A DNA stretch of 64,000 nucleotides, taken from Halomonas sp. A40-4. GTDB taxonomy: Bacteria; Pseudomonadota; Gammaproteobacteria; Pseudomonadales; Halomonadaceae. The position numbers were made by a program, and so were the translations under genes. The notes beneath the pieces are model-generated. The model saw only the letters and a program-made list of their open reading frames with translations, ran no database searches and was not told the DNA's origin. The stretch covers positions 2,480,001-2,544,000 of the forward strand of contig NZ_CP065230.1 of the NCBI RefSeq assembly GCF_015767635.1. Reading direction: 5' to 3'. The stretch's first letter is position 1; each line of letters begins with the position of its first letter. This document shows, piece after piece, positions 8,944 through 17,731 of this stretch.

Positions 8944-10087
8944 TCAATCCAGGGATCTTAACAAGCGCACCAGCAACGCCTCGTCGCCGAAGCCACCTGC
9001 CTTGGTCAGCAAGGGCCACTTCCGATTGCCCTGCGGATAGCCCAGTACCATTCCTGGTTCCCACTCGCCCGCTACGTCGATATAGCAAGCATCCAGCCTT
9101 TTCATCAGCGCACTGGCGCAATCACCACCGGTCACCAGGTAGAGGCGCTGCCTGGCCGCCAGCATGCCCAAGGCAAGTGCGTCGGCAAGCGCTGCCGCCA
9201 CCTCGTTGGCACCACGCGGAGGTGCCTCTGTATCGGGCATCAACAACAGGCAAGGCGACTCAACCGTCGCTTCGTCAATGTCCGTCATGACAGGAAGCTC
9301 GGGCACGGCACGACGCAGCGCGGCCACCTGCTGCCTGGCTCGCTCGCTGCGCGACCCGACGGCCATCCAGAGGCCGACAAAAGGGGCATGGTCCAATGGC
9401 ACCGCCGCACCGAACATGACCTGAGCCAGAGCGCGACTCAACCCTGCAGCACCTACCGCCAGCCACTTCCCCGGCTCGTCGCCGACCCCACCGGCCAAGT
9501 CATCAAGGTCGGCATCTGTTTCGGCATCGGCCACGCTGTCCGCCATCGGCAGTCGCTGACCTGGAACATGGCGCGCCAGGGGTAATCCGGCGGCAGCGAA
9601 CAGAGCATCCAGGCCACCAGTGGGGGGGCTGGGAACGTGCGTCGCGGGCAAAGTCGGTTGCTTCGAGGGGTTGGCCGTACACGAGGATTCGGGCATCGCA
9701 GGTCGTGCGGCCCTGAGAAGGAACGGCGGGAGCGAGCAACAGCCGTCGACAACAAGCCCGGTGCATCGCCAGGCTCTCAGCCACTGCCTGGCCGCGCAGT
9801 GTCGAGTCGATTTTTTTGAACCACACAGCAGGAGCCAGACGAGCGAGTATCCGGGTCGCCTGGGTCACGCGTTCGGCCGCCGCCGATGCCATCAGGTGGC
9901 GCGATTCGGTTGTCACCGCGATCACGTCAGGGAGCGCCCCTTGCCACGCGTCCAGGGAAGCCTCCAGGCTCTCCAATGCCACGACCACGCGTGTCGTCGC
10001 GCCGCGCTGGGCGAAAGGTGCCGCGGCGTCCAGCGCACCGGTCAGGTCGTCGGCGACAATGGCGACGCGGCACTCATTCACGTCCAT
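8944..10087 (-). pseudogene. Four-carbon acid sugar kinase (DUF1537), split by a -/+1 frameshift
   Basis: The N-terminal part (start ATG 10087) reads VAIVADDLTGALDAAAPFAQ and FKKIDSTLRGQ, the signatures of DUF1537 kinases that phosphorylate threonate or erythronate-type acids. It loses the frame at the 7-G run 9622-9628. The rest of the kinase, with LDALFAAAGLPLARH, GAAGLSRALA and the C-terminal VTGGDCASALMKRL, continues in another frame to 8944. Joined, the product would be about 381 residues, close to family length. The start overlaps pdxA2 by 14 bp, the usual kinase-PdxA2 pairing. A true mutation, slippage or a sequencing error in the homopolymer cannot be told apart here. No other damage is visible. 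Confidence 0.85.
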
Positions 10088-11090
10088 TTGGGTTAGCTCT
10101 CATTCCAGCCACCAACCGATGCGCGTACGCAATCGCCGCGCCCATGTTGGTCGCATCCGCCCTGCCCTGCCAGGCAATGTCGAAGGCGGTACCATGGTCC
10201 ACAGACGTACGCCGGATCGGCAAACCAAGACTGACATTCACCGTGGTGTCGAAGGCAATCAGCTTGACCGGGATATGCCCCTGGTCGTGATATTGGGCAA
10301 CCACCAGGTCGAACTCGCCCTGCGACGCGCGAAAGAAAACAGTATCGGCGGAGATCGGGCCACTTACTTCAAATCCACGCGCCTTGAGGGTCTCGACAGC
10401 CGGTGCAATACAGCGGGTGTCTTCGTCACCGAAAATACCGCCCTCACCGCAGTGCGGATTAAGTCCGGCCACCGCGATGCGCGGATTGGCCATTCCCAGC
10501 GACCTGAGATGCTCGTCACCGGCCTCGACGGTGGCAATGATCCGTTCAGGCGTTACCCGATCAATGGCCTCACGCAACGACACATGGGTCGACACATGCA
10601 GGGTCGACAAGTGCTCGGAGGCTAACAGCATGAACGATGAGGGCGCACCGGTTAGCGCCGCCAGCATACCGGTGTGGCCATCATAATAATGACCGGCCGC
10701 ATGCAGTGCTGCCTTGTTCAACGGCGCCGTGACAATCACTCCGGCCTGACCGCTCTGCACCAGCTCCACGGCCCTGGCGATGCAGCGAAAGGCCATGTCA
10801 CCGGCACCGGCACTGATCTCGCCGTCGGGAATGTCGGCATCGGCAGGTGCTTCCACCACCGCGACTGCCACACGATCTATATCGGCGTCGGCCATATCCA
10901 AAGGCGCGAAATCCAGGTTGCTGCCGATGGTTTGCGCGGCACGTCGAAAGATCGCCGGATCGCCGACCAACAAAGTGCCCGCCCGCGCCGATGGCGACAT
11001 GTCAGCGATGGCCCGACAGATGATCTCGGGGCCGATACCCGCCGGGTCCCCCATGGTAATGGCGATGTCGTATTGCCTGTTGCGGCTCAT
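10074..11090 (-). CDS. pdxA2: PdxA2-type 4-phospho-D-threonate/erythronate dehydrogenase
   Basis: 338 residues of the PdxA family: ITMGDPAGIGPEI at the N-terminus, the metal-binding His segment GHTGMLAALTG, and AQYHDQGHIPVKL near the C-terminus. Pairing with a DUF1537 kinase is the established signature of PdxA2. That enzyme oxidises and decarboxylates the phosphorylated four-carbon acid to dihydroxyacetone phosphate in catabolism; it is not the pyridoxal-synthesis PdxA. It overlaps the upstream SDR by four bases (ATGA) and the downstream kinase by 14, so all three form one translationally coupled unit. The exact stereoisomer used is unknown. Confidence 0.88.
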   Translation of the reverse strand: MSRNRQYDIAITMGDPAGIGPEIICRAIADMSPSARAGTLLVGDPAIFRRAAQTIGSNLDFAPLDMADADIDRVAVAVVEAPADADIPDGEISAGAGDMAFRCIARAVELVQSGQAGVIVTAPLNKAALHAAGHYYDGHTGMLAALTGAPSSFMLLASEHLSTLHVSTHVSLREAIDRVTPERIIATVEAGDEHLRSLGMANPRIAVAGLNPHCGEGGIFGDEDTRCIAPAVETLKARGFEVSGPISADTVFFRASQGEFDLVVAQYHDQGHIPVKLIAFDTTVNVSLGLPIRRTSVDHGTAFDIAWQGRADATNMGAAIAYAHRLVAGMRANPNGRE

Positions 11091-11851
11091 GGCATCAACT
11101 GCCCGCCGTTGACTTCAATAATCTGCCCGGTGACATAGCTGCTGAGGGCATCGGTCGCCAGGAACAGGTAGGCACCAACGCAATCCTCAGCGCTGCCAAG
11201 ACGCCCCTGAGGGATCGTGGCACGCGCGGCTTCCATCTGGGCATCGTTGGAGTGACGCGCGTGGAAATCCGTGGTAATCACGCCAGGCGCCACGGCATTG
11301 ACACGAATCTTGTCGCCGGCGAGCTCCTTGGCCATGTTGCGGGTCAAGGTAGTGACGAAGCCCTTGGCCGAAGCGTAGAGCCCCGCGCCAGTGCCACCGC
11401 CATTACGCGCTGCGATCGAGCCGGTATGAATGATATTTCCAGCCCCGGCCTGGCGCAGGTAAGGCAGCGCCGCCCGACTGGCCATGACAACCGAACGCGC
11501 GTTGAGGTCCATGACGCTGTCGTAATACTCATCATCCATCTCGTCCAGGCTGACGCGTCCCTGCATATCACCGGCATTGTTGATCAACAGATCGAGCCCA
11601 CCCAGCTGTTCCGCCGCCTGATCGACAATCGAGGTGGCTTCTTTCGTGCGGCTGATATCACCTTGAATCAGAAAGGCCTCGCCGCCCGCCTGGCGGATAT
11701 CGTCGCAGACCGCCTGGGCCGGTCCTTCACTGCGGTGGTAATGCACCGCCACGCGCGCCCCCAGTCCACCGAGCCGCCTGGCAACTGCCGCGCCGATCCC
11801 CCGACTCGAACCGGTCACCAGTATTCGTTTGCCTTTCATTTCATCGAACAT
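11087..11851 (-). CDS. SDR-family oxidoreductase (FabG-like)
   Basis: 254 residues. TGSSRGIGAAVARRLGG is the nucleotide-binding motif, NNAGD follows, then the catalytic Ser-Tyr-Lys set with YASAKGFVTTLTR, and the C-terminal TGQIIEVNGG. AGGAG stands before the ATG at 11851. It is first in the kinase operon (SDR, pdxA2, kinase), so it may oxidise or reduce a sugar or sugar lactone feeding that branch, for example a fucose/galactose-type dehydrogenase. It is not the fatty-acid FabG by context. The substrate is not deducible from sequence alone. Confidence 0.85.
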   Translation of the reverse strand: MFDEMKGKRILVTGSSRGIGAAVARRLGGLGARVAVHYHRSEGPAQAVCDDIRQAGGEAFLIQGDISRTKEATSIVDQAAEQLGGLDLLINNAGDMQGRVSLDEMDDEYYDSVMDLNARSVVMASRAALPYLRQAGAGNIIHTGSIAARNGGGTGAGLYASAKGFVTTLTRNMAKELAGDKIRVNAVAPGVITTDFHARHSNDAQMEAARATIPQGRLGSAEDCVGAYLFLATDALSSYVTGQIIEVNGGQLMP

Positions 11852-11910
11852 GCTGCACTCCTGATTGGTTATCGTGTGGCAATCGCCATTAGGTTGCGTT
11901 AGGGTTTATG

Positions 11911-11925
11911 GCATACCTTTCATAC
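11911..11925 (-). promoter_or_regulatory. Candidate operator of the sugar-acid locus, copy 3
   Basis: GCATACCTTTCATAC lies in the divergent promoter region between the SDR-pdxA2 unit and L-fuconate dehydratase. It shares G1, C6, T8 and TCATAC with the copies at 995 and 8874. Confidence 0.35.
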
Positions 11926-11947
11926 ATCATGACATTGCTTGCATGAT
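11926..11947. promoter_or_regulatory. Inverted repeat ATCATG-N10-CATGAT
   Basis: A six-base perfect inverted repeat around ten bases directly follows the TCATAC motif in the same divergent promoter region. It could be a second operator. The arms are short, so chance is possible. Confidence 0.3.
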
Positions 11948-12029
11948 AGGTGAAAGTTGGCCAGATGCCAGTTCACCTTCTTAGCCATTCGCATTACTCA
12001 CCAATGCCAACGACCATGAGGACGCCATC

Positions 12030-13334
12030 ATGACCACCATTTCTCGCGTTGAGGTCCAGGACATACGCTTTCCGACCTCCCGTTCGCTCGACGGCTCGGA
12101 CGCCATGAACGCCGCGCCTGATTACTCAGCCACCTACGTAATTTTGCACACCGATGACGACAACGGCCCCCAGGGCCATGGCCTGACCTTTACCATTGGC
12201 CGCGGCAACGAGATCGTGGTCACCGCCGTTCGCTCACTCACTCCACTCCTTGAGGGCCGCTCGCTGGAGACGATCACCGCCAACATGGGTGCTTTCTGGC
12301 GTGAGATCACCGGCGATAGCCAACTGCGCTGGATCGGCCCCGACAAGGGTGCGATCCATCTGGCCACCGCCGCCATGGTCAACGCCGTCTGGGACCTGTG
12401 GGCCAAGCGCGAAGGCAAGCCGGTGTGGAAACTGCTCGCCGACATGAGTCCTGAAGAGCTCGTTCGCTGCCTCGACTTCCGCTTCGTCACCGATGCCTTG
12501 ACGCCGGAAGAAGCCATTGCCCTGCTGCGCAAGCAGGCACCCGGCAAGGCCGAGCGGGAAGCCGAAATGCGTCGTGATGGTTTTCCCGGCTACACCACCT
12601 CGGCAGGCTGGCTCGGCTATACCGACGACAAGGTCCGCCAACTGGCTCGCGAGGCCCTGGCCGAGGGCTGGACGCACTTCAAGCAGAAGATCGGTGGCGA
12701 TCTCGACGAAGATGCAAGGCGCGCCGCCTTGTTGCGCGAGGAGATCGGCTGGGACAACGTATTGATGATGGATGCCAACCAGGTATGGGAAGTCGATGAG
12801 ACAGTGGCCAAGATGCGCCGCCTGGCGGAGTACGACCCGCTGTGGATCGAAGAACCCACCAGCCCGGATGACATCCTGGGCCATGCCGAGATACGTCACC
12901 GTGTCGCGCCGATTGGCGTGGCCACCGGCGAGCATTGTCATAACAAGGTGATGTTCAAGCAGTTCCTGCAAGCCGACGCCATCGACTATTGCCAGATCGA
13001 TGCTGCGCGACTGGGCGGGCTGAACGAGGTCATCCTGGTGGTGCTGATGGCCGCCAAGTTCGGTGTGCCGATCTGCCCACACGCTGGTGGCGTTGGGCTG
13101 TGCGAATACGTCCAGCACATCTCGATGTTCGACTATATCGCCGTGTCGGGTAGCCTCGAGGGCCGGGTACTGGAGTACGTCGACCATCTACACGAGCACT
13201 TCGTCGATCCGGTCGTCGTTCGCCAAGGCCGTTACCAGGTGCCGACTGCCGCCGGTTATAGCATCACCATGCATGACGACTCGCTTGCCAGACACCGTTT
13301 CCCTGATGGCGCTGCCTGGCAAGAAGAAAGCTGA
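12030..13334 (+). CDS. fucD: L-fuconate dehydratase (enolase superfamily)
   Basis: 434 residues, the usual length of L-fuconate dehydratase. Family landmarks are GYTTSAGWLGYTDDK, the catalytic lysine region THFKQKIGGDLDEDAR, metal-ligand acids in LMMDANQVW and LWIEEPTSPDD, and the catalytic His region CPHAGGVGLCEYVQH. The enzyme dehydrates L-fuconate to 2-keto-3-deoxy-L-fuconate, the substrate expected for the SDR at 1075. It stands alone on the plus strand, divergent from the SDR-pdxA2 operon across a 178-bp region with two candidate operators. Confidence 0.93.
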   Translation: MTTISRVEVQDIRFPTSRSLDGSDAMNAAPDYSATYVILHTDDDNGPQGHGLTFTIGRGNEIVVTAVRSLTPLLEGRSLETITANMGAFWREITGDSQLRWIGPDKGAIHLATAAMVNAVWDLWAKREGKPVWKLLADMSPEELVRCLDFRFVTDALTPEEAIALLRKQAPGKAEREAEMRRDGFPGYTTSAGWLGYTDDKVRQLAREALAEGWTHFKQKIGGDLDEDARRAALLREEIGWDNVLMMDANQVWEVDETVAKMRRLAEYDPLWIEEPTSPDDILGHAEIRHRVAPIGVATGEHCHNKVMFKQFLQADAIDYCQIDAARLGGLNEVILVVLMAAKFGVPICPHAGGVGLCEYVQHISMFDYIAVSGSLEGRVLEYVDHLHEHFVDPVVVRQGRYQVPTAAGYSITMHDDSLARHRFPDGAAWQEES

Positions 13335-13429
13335 AGGGTGCGGGGCGGTTTTTAGATCAGCCTGACGCCTGACCGCGCATTCAAGGCGGGCGACAAAACG
13401 CGCCAAGTATTTTAGGCAGATTATGTATA

Positions 13430-13445
13430 GTGAACGACGCTTCAC
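13430..13445. promoter_or_regulatory. Inverted repeat GTGAA-N6-TTCAC before the carnitine operon
   Basis: The repeat lies 66 bp upstream of cdhC, in the region where the operon promoter must be. It could be the binding site of the CdhR-like regulator. Five-base arms are weak evidence. Confidence 0.3.
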
Positions 13446-13511
13446 GACAACTTTTTTTTATCCACCGCGACACACTAGTCAGCGAATAAACCGCTGATTA
13501 GAGAGCGCGCC

Positions 13512-14405
13512 ATGAACCGCAATGTCATCCTCACCTGCGCCGTTACCGGCGCGGGTGATACCACGACTAAAAACCCCAATGTACCCATTACGCCCAAGGC
13601 CATCGCGGCGTCCTGCATCGAGGCTGCCCGCGCCGGGGCCAGCATCGCGCATATCCACGTGCGCGACCCGGAAACCGGTGGCATCAGCCATTCCACCGAG
13701 CAATTCCGTGAGGTGATGGAGCGTGTGCGAGAGGCGGATGTCGATATCGTCATGAACGTCACCGCCGGTGGCGGCGGCGACTGGATACCGGATGTAAGCG
13801 ATCCCACCCGCGGCGGCCCAGGCACCGATATACAGACGCCCGCTGAACGTCACGCACCGGTGGGTGAGCTGCTCCCCGAGCTGTGCACCCTGGACTGCGG
13901 CAGCCTCAACTTTGCCGACATGGTCTACGTGAACCCCGCCGATTGGCTGCGCGAACATGCTCGTTTGGTGCAAGCCGCCGGCGTCAAACCAGAGCTTGAG
14001 TGCTTTGACCTGGGCCATGTCTGGTTTGCCCGTCAGCTTCAGCAAGAGGGGTTGATCGACGATGACCCTCTCTATCAACTCTGCCTGGGCATCCCCTGGG
14101 GCGCCGAAGCCGACACCGAAACCATGCTGGCTATGCGTAACAAGCTGCCGGATAACGCCAACTGGGCGGCCTTCGGTATTGGTCGCCATCAGATGCCCAT
14201 GGTCGCTCAGGCGGTGCTGCTGGGTGGCCACGCCCGAGTTGGCCTGGAAGACAACCTGTTTCTGGAGAAAGGCGTACTGGCCAACAACGGCCAACTGGTG
14301 GAGAAAGCCTCAACCATTATCGAGAACCTCGGCGCCCGGGTCATGACGCCTGCGGAAACCCGCGCCCACCTGAGCTTACGCCATCCATCAGGAGGTGATG
14401 CATGA
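13512..14405 (+). CDS. cdhC: Dehydrocarnitine cleavage enzyme (BKACE family)
   Basis: 297 residues of the beta-keto acid cleavage family. Visible are IAHIHVRDPETGG with the metal-binding His residues, the acidic loop PVGELLPELCTLDCGS, and LECFDLGHVW. By family and context it joins 3-dehydrocarnitine and acetyl-CoA to give betainyl-CoA and acetoacetate. It is first of four plus-strand genes and overlaps the dehydrogenase by four bases (ATGA), as in cdhC-cdhA of Pseudomonas. Other BKACE enzymes use different keto acids, but the neighbours make dehydrocarnitine the clear choice. Confidence 0.92.
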   Translation: MNRNVILTCAVTGAGDTTTKNPNVPITPKAIAASCIEAARAGASIAHIHVRDPETGGISHSTEQFREVMERVREADVDIVMNVTAGGGGDWIPDVSDPTRGGPGTDIQTPAERHAPVGELLPELCTLDCGSLNFADMVYVNPADWLREHARLVQAAGVKPELECFDLGHVWFARQLQQEGLIDDDPLYQLCLGIPWGAEADTETMLAMRNKLPDNANWAAFGIGRHQMPMVAQAVLLGGHARVGLEDNLFLEKGVLANNGQLVEKASTIIENLGARVMTPAETRAHLSLRHPSGGDA

Positions 14406-15355
14406 GCCGTTTAGCCGTGATTGGAACCGGCGTGATTGGCAACGGCTGGATTGCCCGCGCCCTCGCCCAGGGTTGGGAGGTCGTCGCTTTCGATCCAGAC
14501 CCCAAAGCGCCGGAACGCACCCGTTCATTTATCGACAACGCCTGGCCGTCATTAACCCAGCTCGGCCTGGCACCTGATGCCAGCCCTGAGCGGCTAACGT
14601 TTGTAGCGACGATTGAAGAGGCCGTGAACGGTGCTGACCTGATTCAGGAAAACGTTCCCGAGCGTCTACCGCTTAAGCAAGAAACCCTAGCGGCCATTGA
14701 CGCTGCTGCCGAACCGGACGTCATCATCGGCTCGTCAACCTCCGGCTTCAAGCCCACCGACCTGCAGCAAAAGTGCCAAAAGACACCCGGACGCGTGATC
14801 GTCGCCCACCCCTTCAACCCGGTATATTTACTGCCGCTGGTGGAACTTGTGGGGGGTGACGCCACTCAGCCCGAGCAGATTGCCGCTGCCCAGGAACGCT
14901 ATCAGTCACTCGCCATGCGCCCGCTGGTGGTTCGCCGTGAAATTGAAGGCCATATCGCCGACCGCTTGATGGAAGCGCTGTGGCGGGAAGCATTGCATCT
15001 GGTCAACGATGGCGTGGCGACCACCGAAGAGATTGATGCGGCCGTGGTTTACGGCTGTGGACTACGCTGGCCGTTGATGGGTACGTTTTTAACCTTCCAC
15101 CTGGCGGGTGGTGAGCCAGGCATGCGGCATATGCTGGAACAGTTCGGCCCGGCGTTAAAACTGCCCTGGACCAAGCTTGAAGCCCCGGAACTTACCGACG
15201 AATTGATTGATAAAGTGGTAGAAGGCTGTGAACATCAAGCCGCGGGGCGCTCGGTGGCGACACTGGACAAGCGTCGCGATGACTTTCTGGTCGAGTTGCT
15301 TGAGGTCGTCCACAAGTACTGGCCGGAAGCCGAGGGCTTAAAAGGACGCATTTAA
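14402..15355 (+). CDS. cdhA: L-carnitine dehydrogenase
   Basis: 317 residues of the 3-hydroxyacyl-CoA dehydrogenase fold. The NAD motif is VIGTGVIGNGWIARALAQGW with an Asp at the second strand (FDPDP). The segment VIVAHPFNPVYLLPLVELVGG holds the catalytic His region, and the C-terminal helical domain includes YGCGLRWPLMGTFLTFHLAGG, typical of carnitine dehydrogenases (also named lcdH). It oxidises L-carnitine to 3-dehydrocarnitine. Its stop shares a base with the next start (TAATG); in some rhizobia the two proteins are fused, which supports their joint role. Confidence 0.93.
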   Translation: MSRLAVIGTGVIGNGWIARALAQGWEVVAFDPDPKAPERTRSFIDNAWPSLTQLGLAPDASPERLTFVATIEEAVNGADLIQENVPERLPLKQETLAAIDAAAEPDVIIGSSTSGFKPTDLQQKCQKTPGRVIVAHPFNPVYLLPLVELVGGDATQPEQIAAAQERYQSLAMRPLVVRREIEGHIADRLMEALWREALHLVNDGVATTEEIDAAVVYGCGLRWPLMGTFLTFHLAGGEPGMRHMLEQFGPALKLPWTKLEAPELTDELIDKVVEGCEHQAAGRSVATLDKRRDDFLVELLEVVHKYWPEAEGLKGRI

Positions 15356-15810
15356 TGATCATCCATGAAACCCAAGTCGCCCCTGAGTGGGTCGACTACA
15401 ATGGGCATATGAACGACGCGGCATACGCCCGCGTCTTCTCCCAGGCCTGTGAAGCGCTGATCGACCAGATAGGACTCGACGAAGCAGGCCGGGAACACTA
15501 CGGCTACACGATCTACACGCTGGAAACCCACCTCTGCTATCGCCGCGAGGCACATCAAGGCCAACCGTTAAGTGTCGACCTGACGCTACTGGATAGCGAT
15601 GCCAAACGCCTGCATGTGTTTTTCGCCATGTTCGATGATGAAGACAACCTGCTGGCGAGCAGCGAACAGATGCTGATGGGCATGGAACAGGGATCAGGAC
15701 GCCCCAGCGCGTTTCCTGAGCCGGTAGCAAGCTCCGTGGCGAAGCTTCCTCAAGCCAACAAAGACCTGTGGCCGGAGCTTGCAGGACGCACTATCGGCAT
15801 ACGGCGCTAG
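15355..15810 (+). CDS. cdhB: Betainyl-CoA thioesterase (hot-dog fold)
   Basis: 151 residues of the 4-hydroxybenzoyl-CoA-thioesterase-like hot-dog family, with WVDYNGHMNDAAYARVFSQA carrying the catalytic Asp and the family asparagine, and a central strand region YTIYTLETHLCYRREAH. In this operon the expected reaction is release of glycine betaine from betainyl-CoA, the last step of carnitine conversion. Glycine betaine is also an osmoprotectant, useful to a halophile. Translation is coupled to cdhA by the TAATG overlap. Confidence 0.9.
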   Translation: MIIHETQVAPEWVDYNGHMNDAAYARVFSQACEALIDQIGLDEAGREHYGYTIYTLETHLCYRREAHQGQPLSVDLTLLDSDAKRLHVFFAMFDDEDNLLASSEQMLMGMEQGSGRPSAFPEPVASSVAKLPQANKDLWPELAGRTIGIRR

Positions 15811-15860
15811 GTTATACAAAACAGGCTATCCAGGACAGGTGATGCGAAAAGGCAAACGCC

Positions 15861-16682
15861 ATGCACATTGATGCCTTTATTCAACGTTTTAGTGCACAAC
15901 TGGCGGAAATGGAAAAAATGCCATTACCCCTGGCACGGCACGCCTATGACATTCTTTGCCGAACCTTCGCCCCTTCTGATCCGGCCGGTATGCGGATTAA
16001 AGACGGCACTGTTGATGGTATCGATGTTCGCCATTTTATCCCCAAGCATCGTCTACCGGGGCGTGTGCTGTTTATACACGGCGGTGGCTTTACCATCGGC
16101 TCGATCGAAAGCCACCATGGCCCCGCCGCCAGCCTGGCCCGTGCGCTGGGTCGAGAAGTGATAAGCGTCAACTACCGGCTTGCGCCTGAAGTCGCTTACC
16201 CTGCCATGCTGGCAGACTGCCAAACGGTGCTCGAAGCGATACAGCCCATTGCGCTGGTAGGTGACAGCGCAGGCGGGCGTCTGGCTATCGATCTTGCCCA
16301 CCCGTTGATTAAGGCCCCACCGCTTGGGTTGATCTATCCAACGGTTGGCGAGCTATCACCTGGGTGTCTCGGGAAGGATGCGCCGCTGCTCTCACGCGAC
16401 GATATACTAGGCCTTCGCCAACGCTGCCCAGAGATCAGCGCCGCCAAGCGCGATCTTGCGCCACCTGCGACGGGCATCGAAGTACTGACAGTCGAACACG
16501 ATCCGCTGACTCGGCCCATCGAAACCGCAGTCGCTAACTGGCAGGAAGCGGGTGCCTCAATCGGCTATCGCTGTGCGCCGCAGATGGTACACGGCGCTCT
16601 GCACGCCCAATCACAGCTGCCCAATATGGGCAGCGCATGGCAGGCGTTTTGCCATGCGCTCAAGCATCGCCTTGTTGGTTAA
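15861..16682 (+). CDS. hocS: Alpha/beta hydrolase, HocS-like short-chain acylcarnitine hydrolase
   Basis: 273 residues of the hormone-sensitive-lipase type. The oxyanion motif is FIHGGGFTIGS, the nucleophile elbow VGDSAGGRLAI, an acid lies in TVEHDPLTRP and the catalytic His in MVHGAL. It takes the fourth place after cdhC-cdhA-cdhB, the position of hocS in Pseudomonas aeruginosa, whose product frees carnitine from short-chain O-acylcarnitines. That role is inferred from fold plus place. Its stop codon overlaps the stop of the convergent binding-protein gene by four bases (TTAA). Confidence 0.72.
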   Translation: MHIDAFIQRFSAQLAEMEKMPLPLARHAYDILCRTFAPSDPAGMRIKDGTVDGIDVRHFIPKHRLPGRVLFIHGGGFTIGSIESHHGPAASLARALGREVISVNYRLAPEVAYPAMLADCQTVLEAIQPIALVGDSAGGRLAIDLAHPLIKAPPLGLIYPTVGELSPGCLGKDAPLLSRDDILGLRQRCPEISAAKRDLAPPATGIEVLTVEHDPLTRPIETAVANWQEAGASIGYRCAPQMVHGALHAQSQLPNMGSAWQAFCHALKHRLVG

Positions 16683-17617
16683 GAGCCGAACTGGGCCCGC
16701 ACCTGCTCAATAGCGGATTCGCCCTCACGGGTTTCAACGCCCTCAAGCCACTGGGCAACGGTATCCAGGTTGTTGCCTATCCACTCGTTCGCGACTTCAT
16801 CAGCCGGGCGCTCTTCGTAGCTGTACTCATGCACCCACTCATTCTGGTCCTCGATATCGATCACGTACTGCGACAGGAAACGGTGGACCTCGGGCGCCTC
16901 GTCCGCCAGGCTGGCCGGCGTAATGGTCCATACGGTGCTTTCAATCGATGCCACACCCGCGTCGTCGCTATCGGCCAAGTAGGCCAGGTCGAAACTCACG
17001 TTCATCCAGTGAGGCTCCCAGCCGACAAACGTCACCCACTCCTCATCGGCCATTTTTTGCTCAGCCTGGGCAAGCATCGCCGAGGTCGAGCTTTCGCGGA
17101 GCTGCCAATCGCCCAAGCCGGCAAGGTCGTTATCGATGGCGTTGAGAATCGCCTCGTTTATGCCAGTTCCCGCTTCAATACCCTGGATTTCACCGTCAAA
17201 CCGGTCGTGATGCTCTGCCAGTTCAGCGACCGTCGTGACGCCAGCATCATAAACGTACTGGGGAACCACCAGCCCGGAATTGGCACCGCTGATGTTCGAA
17301 ACCACTTTCTCAACTTTGCCGTCAGCCACCAACGGCTCGACCATATCGGTCTGCACGGGGTACCAGCCGCCTAAATAGACCTCAAGATCGTTATTCGACA
17401 AGCCTTCAAGAATGACACTCACGGCTAGATCCTGCTGCCGCGTCTGGTAACCCATGGCTTCGAGCAGTTGGGCCGCCACTTCGGATTTCACGGTGACACC
17501 TGGCCACGGCGGTACCCCGAAGCGCAGCTCGTCAAGTTCTGCCATGGCGGGGGTCGTGGTCAATGCAGTGAGTAAAAATCCCGCTTTTAAAGACATCGAT
17601 TTGATAGTGGTCGGCAT
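16679..17617 (-). CDS. caiX: CaiX-like carnitine/betaine periplasmic binding protein
   Basis: 312 residues with a signal peptide cleaved near TTPAMA|ELDELRFG. The mature part has the quaternary-amine-binding family pattern: FGVPPWPGVTVKSEVAAQ, LEVYLGGWYPVQ, and VGWEPHWMN with aromatic residues for cation-pi binding. It belongs to the ProX/OpuAC-like (CaiX, CbcX) group. No ABC permease or ATPase is nearby; in Pseudomonas CaiX borrows the CbcWV core, so an orphan binding protein is expected. In Pseudomonas caiX leads the cdh operon, whereas here it is convergent. Confidence 0.85.
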   Translation of the reverse strand: MPTTIKSMSLKAGFLLTALTTTPAMAELDELRFGVPPWPGVTVKSEVAAQLLEAMGYQTRQQDLAVSVILEGLSNNDLEVYLGGWYPVQTDMVEPLVADGKVEKVVSNISGANSGLVVPQYVYDAGVTTVAELAEHHDRFDGEIQGIEAGTGINEAILNAIDNDLAGLGDWQLRESSTSAMLAQAEQKMADEEWVTFVGWEPHWMNVSFDLAYLADSDDAGVASIESTVWTITPASLADEAPEVHRFLSQYVIDIEDQNEWVHEYSYEERPADEVANEWIGNNLDTVAQWLEGVETREGESAIEQVRAQFGS

Positions 17618-17731
17618 CTGGCTAAACCCTCTTGTTGATTAGGTTCCGTCAGTATGCGCGGCTTCCACTCCACTACTAACCACAAAGCGACATTTATTAA
17701 TCATTAAGCGACTTTCAACCGTCTGGCGTCT

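Noticed and set aside
12234..13187. 317-codon minus-strand ORF
   Set aside because: Antisense shadow of the L-fuconate dehydratase gene.
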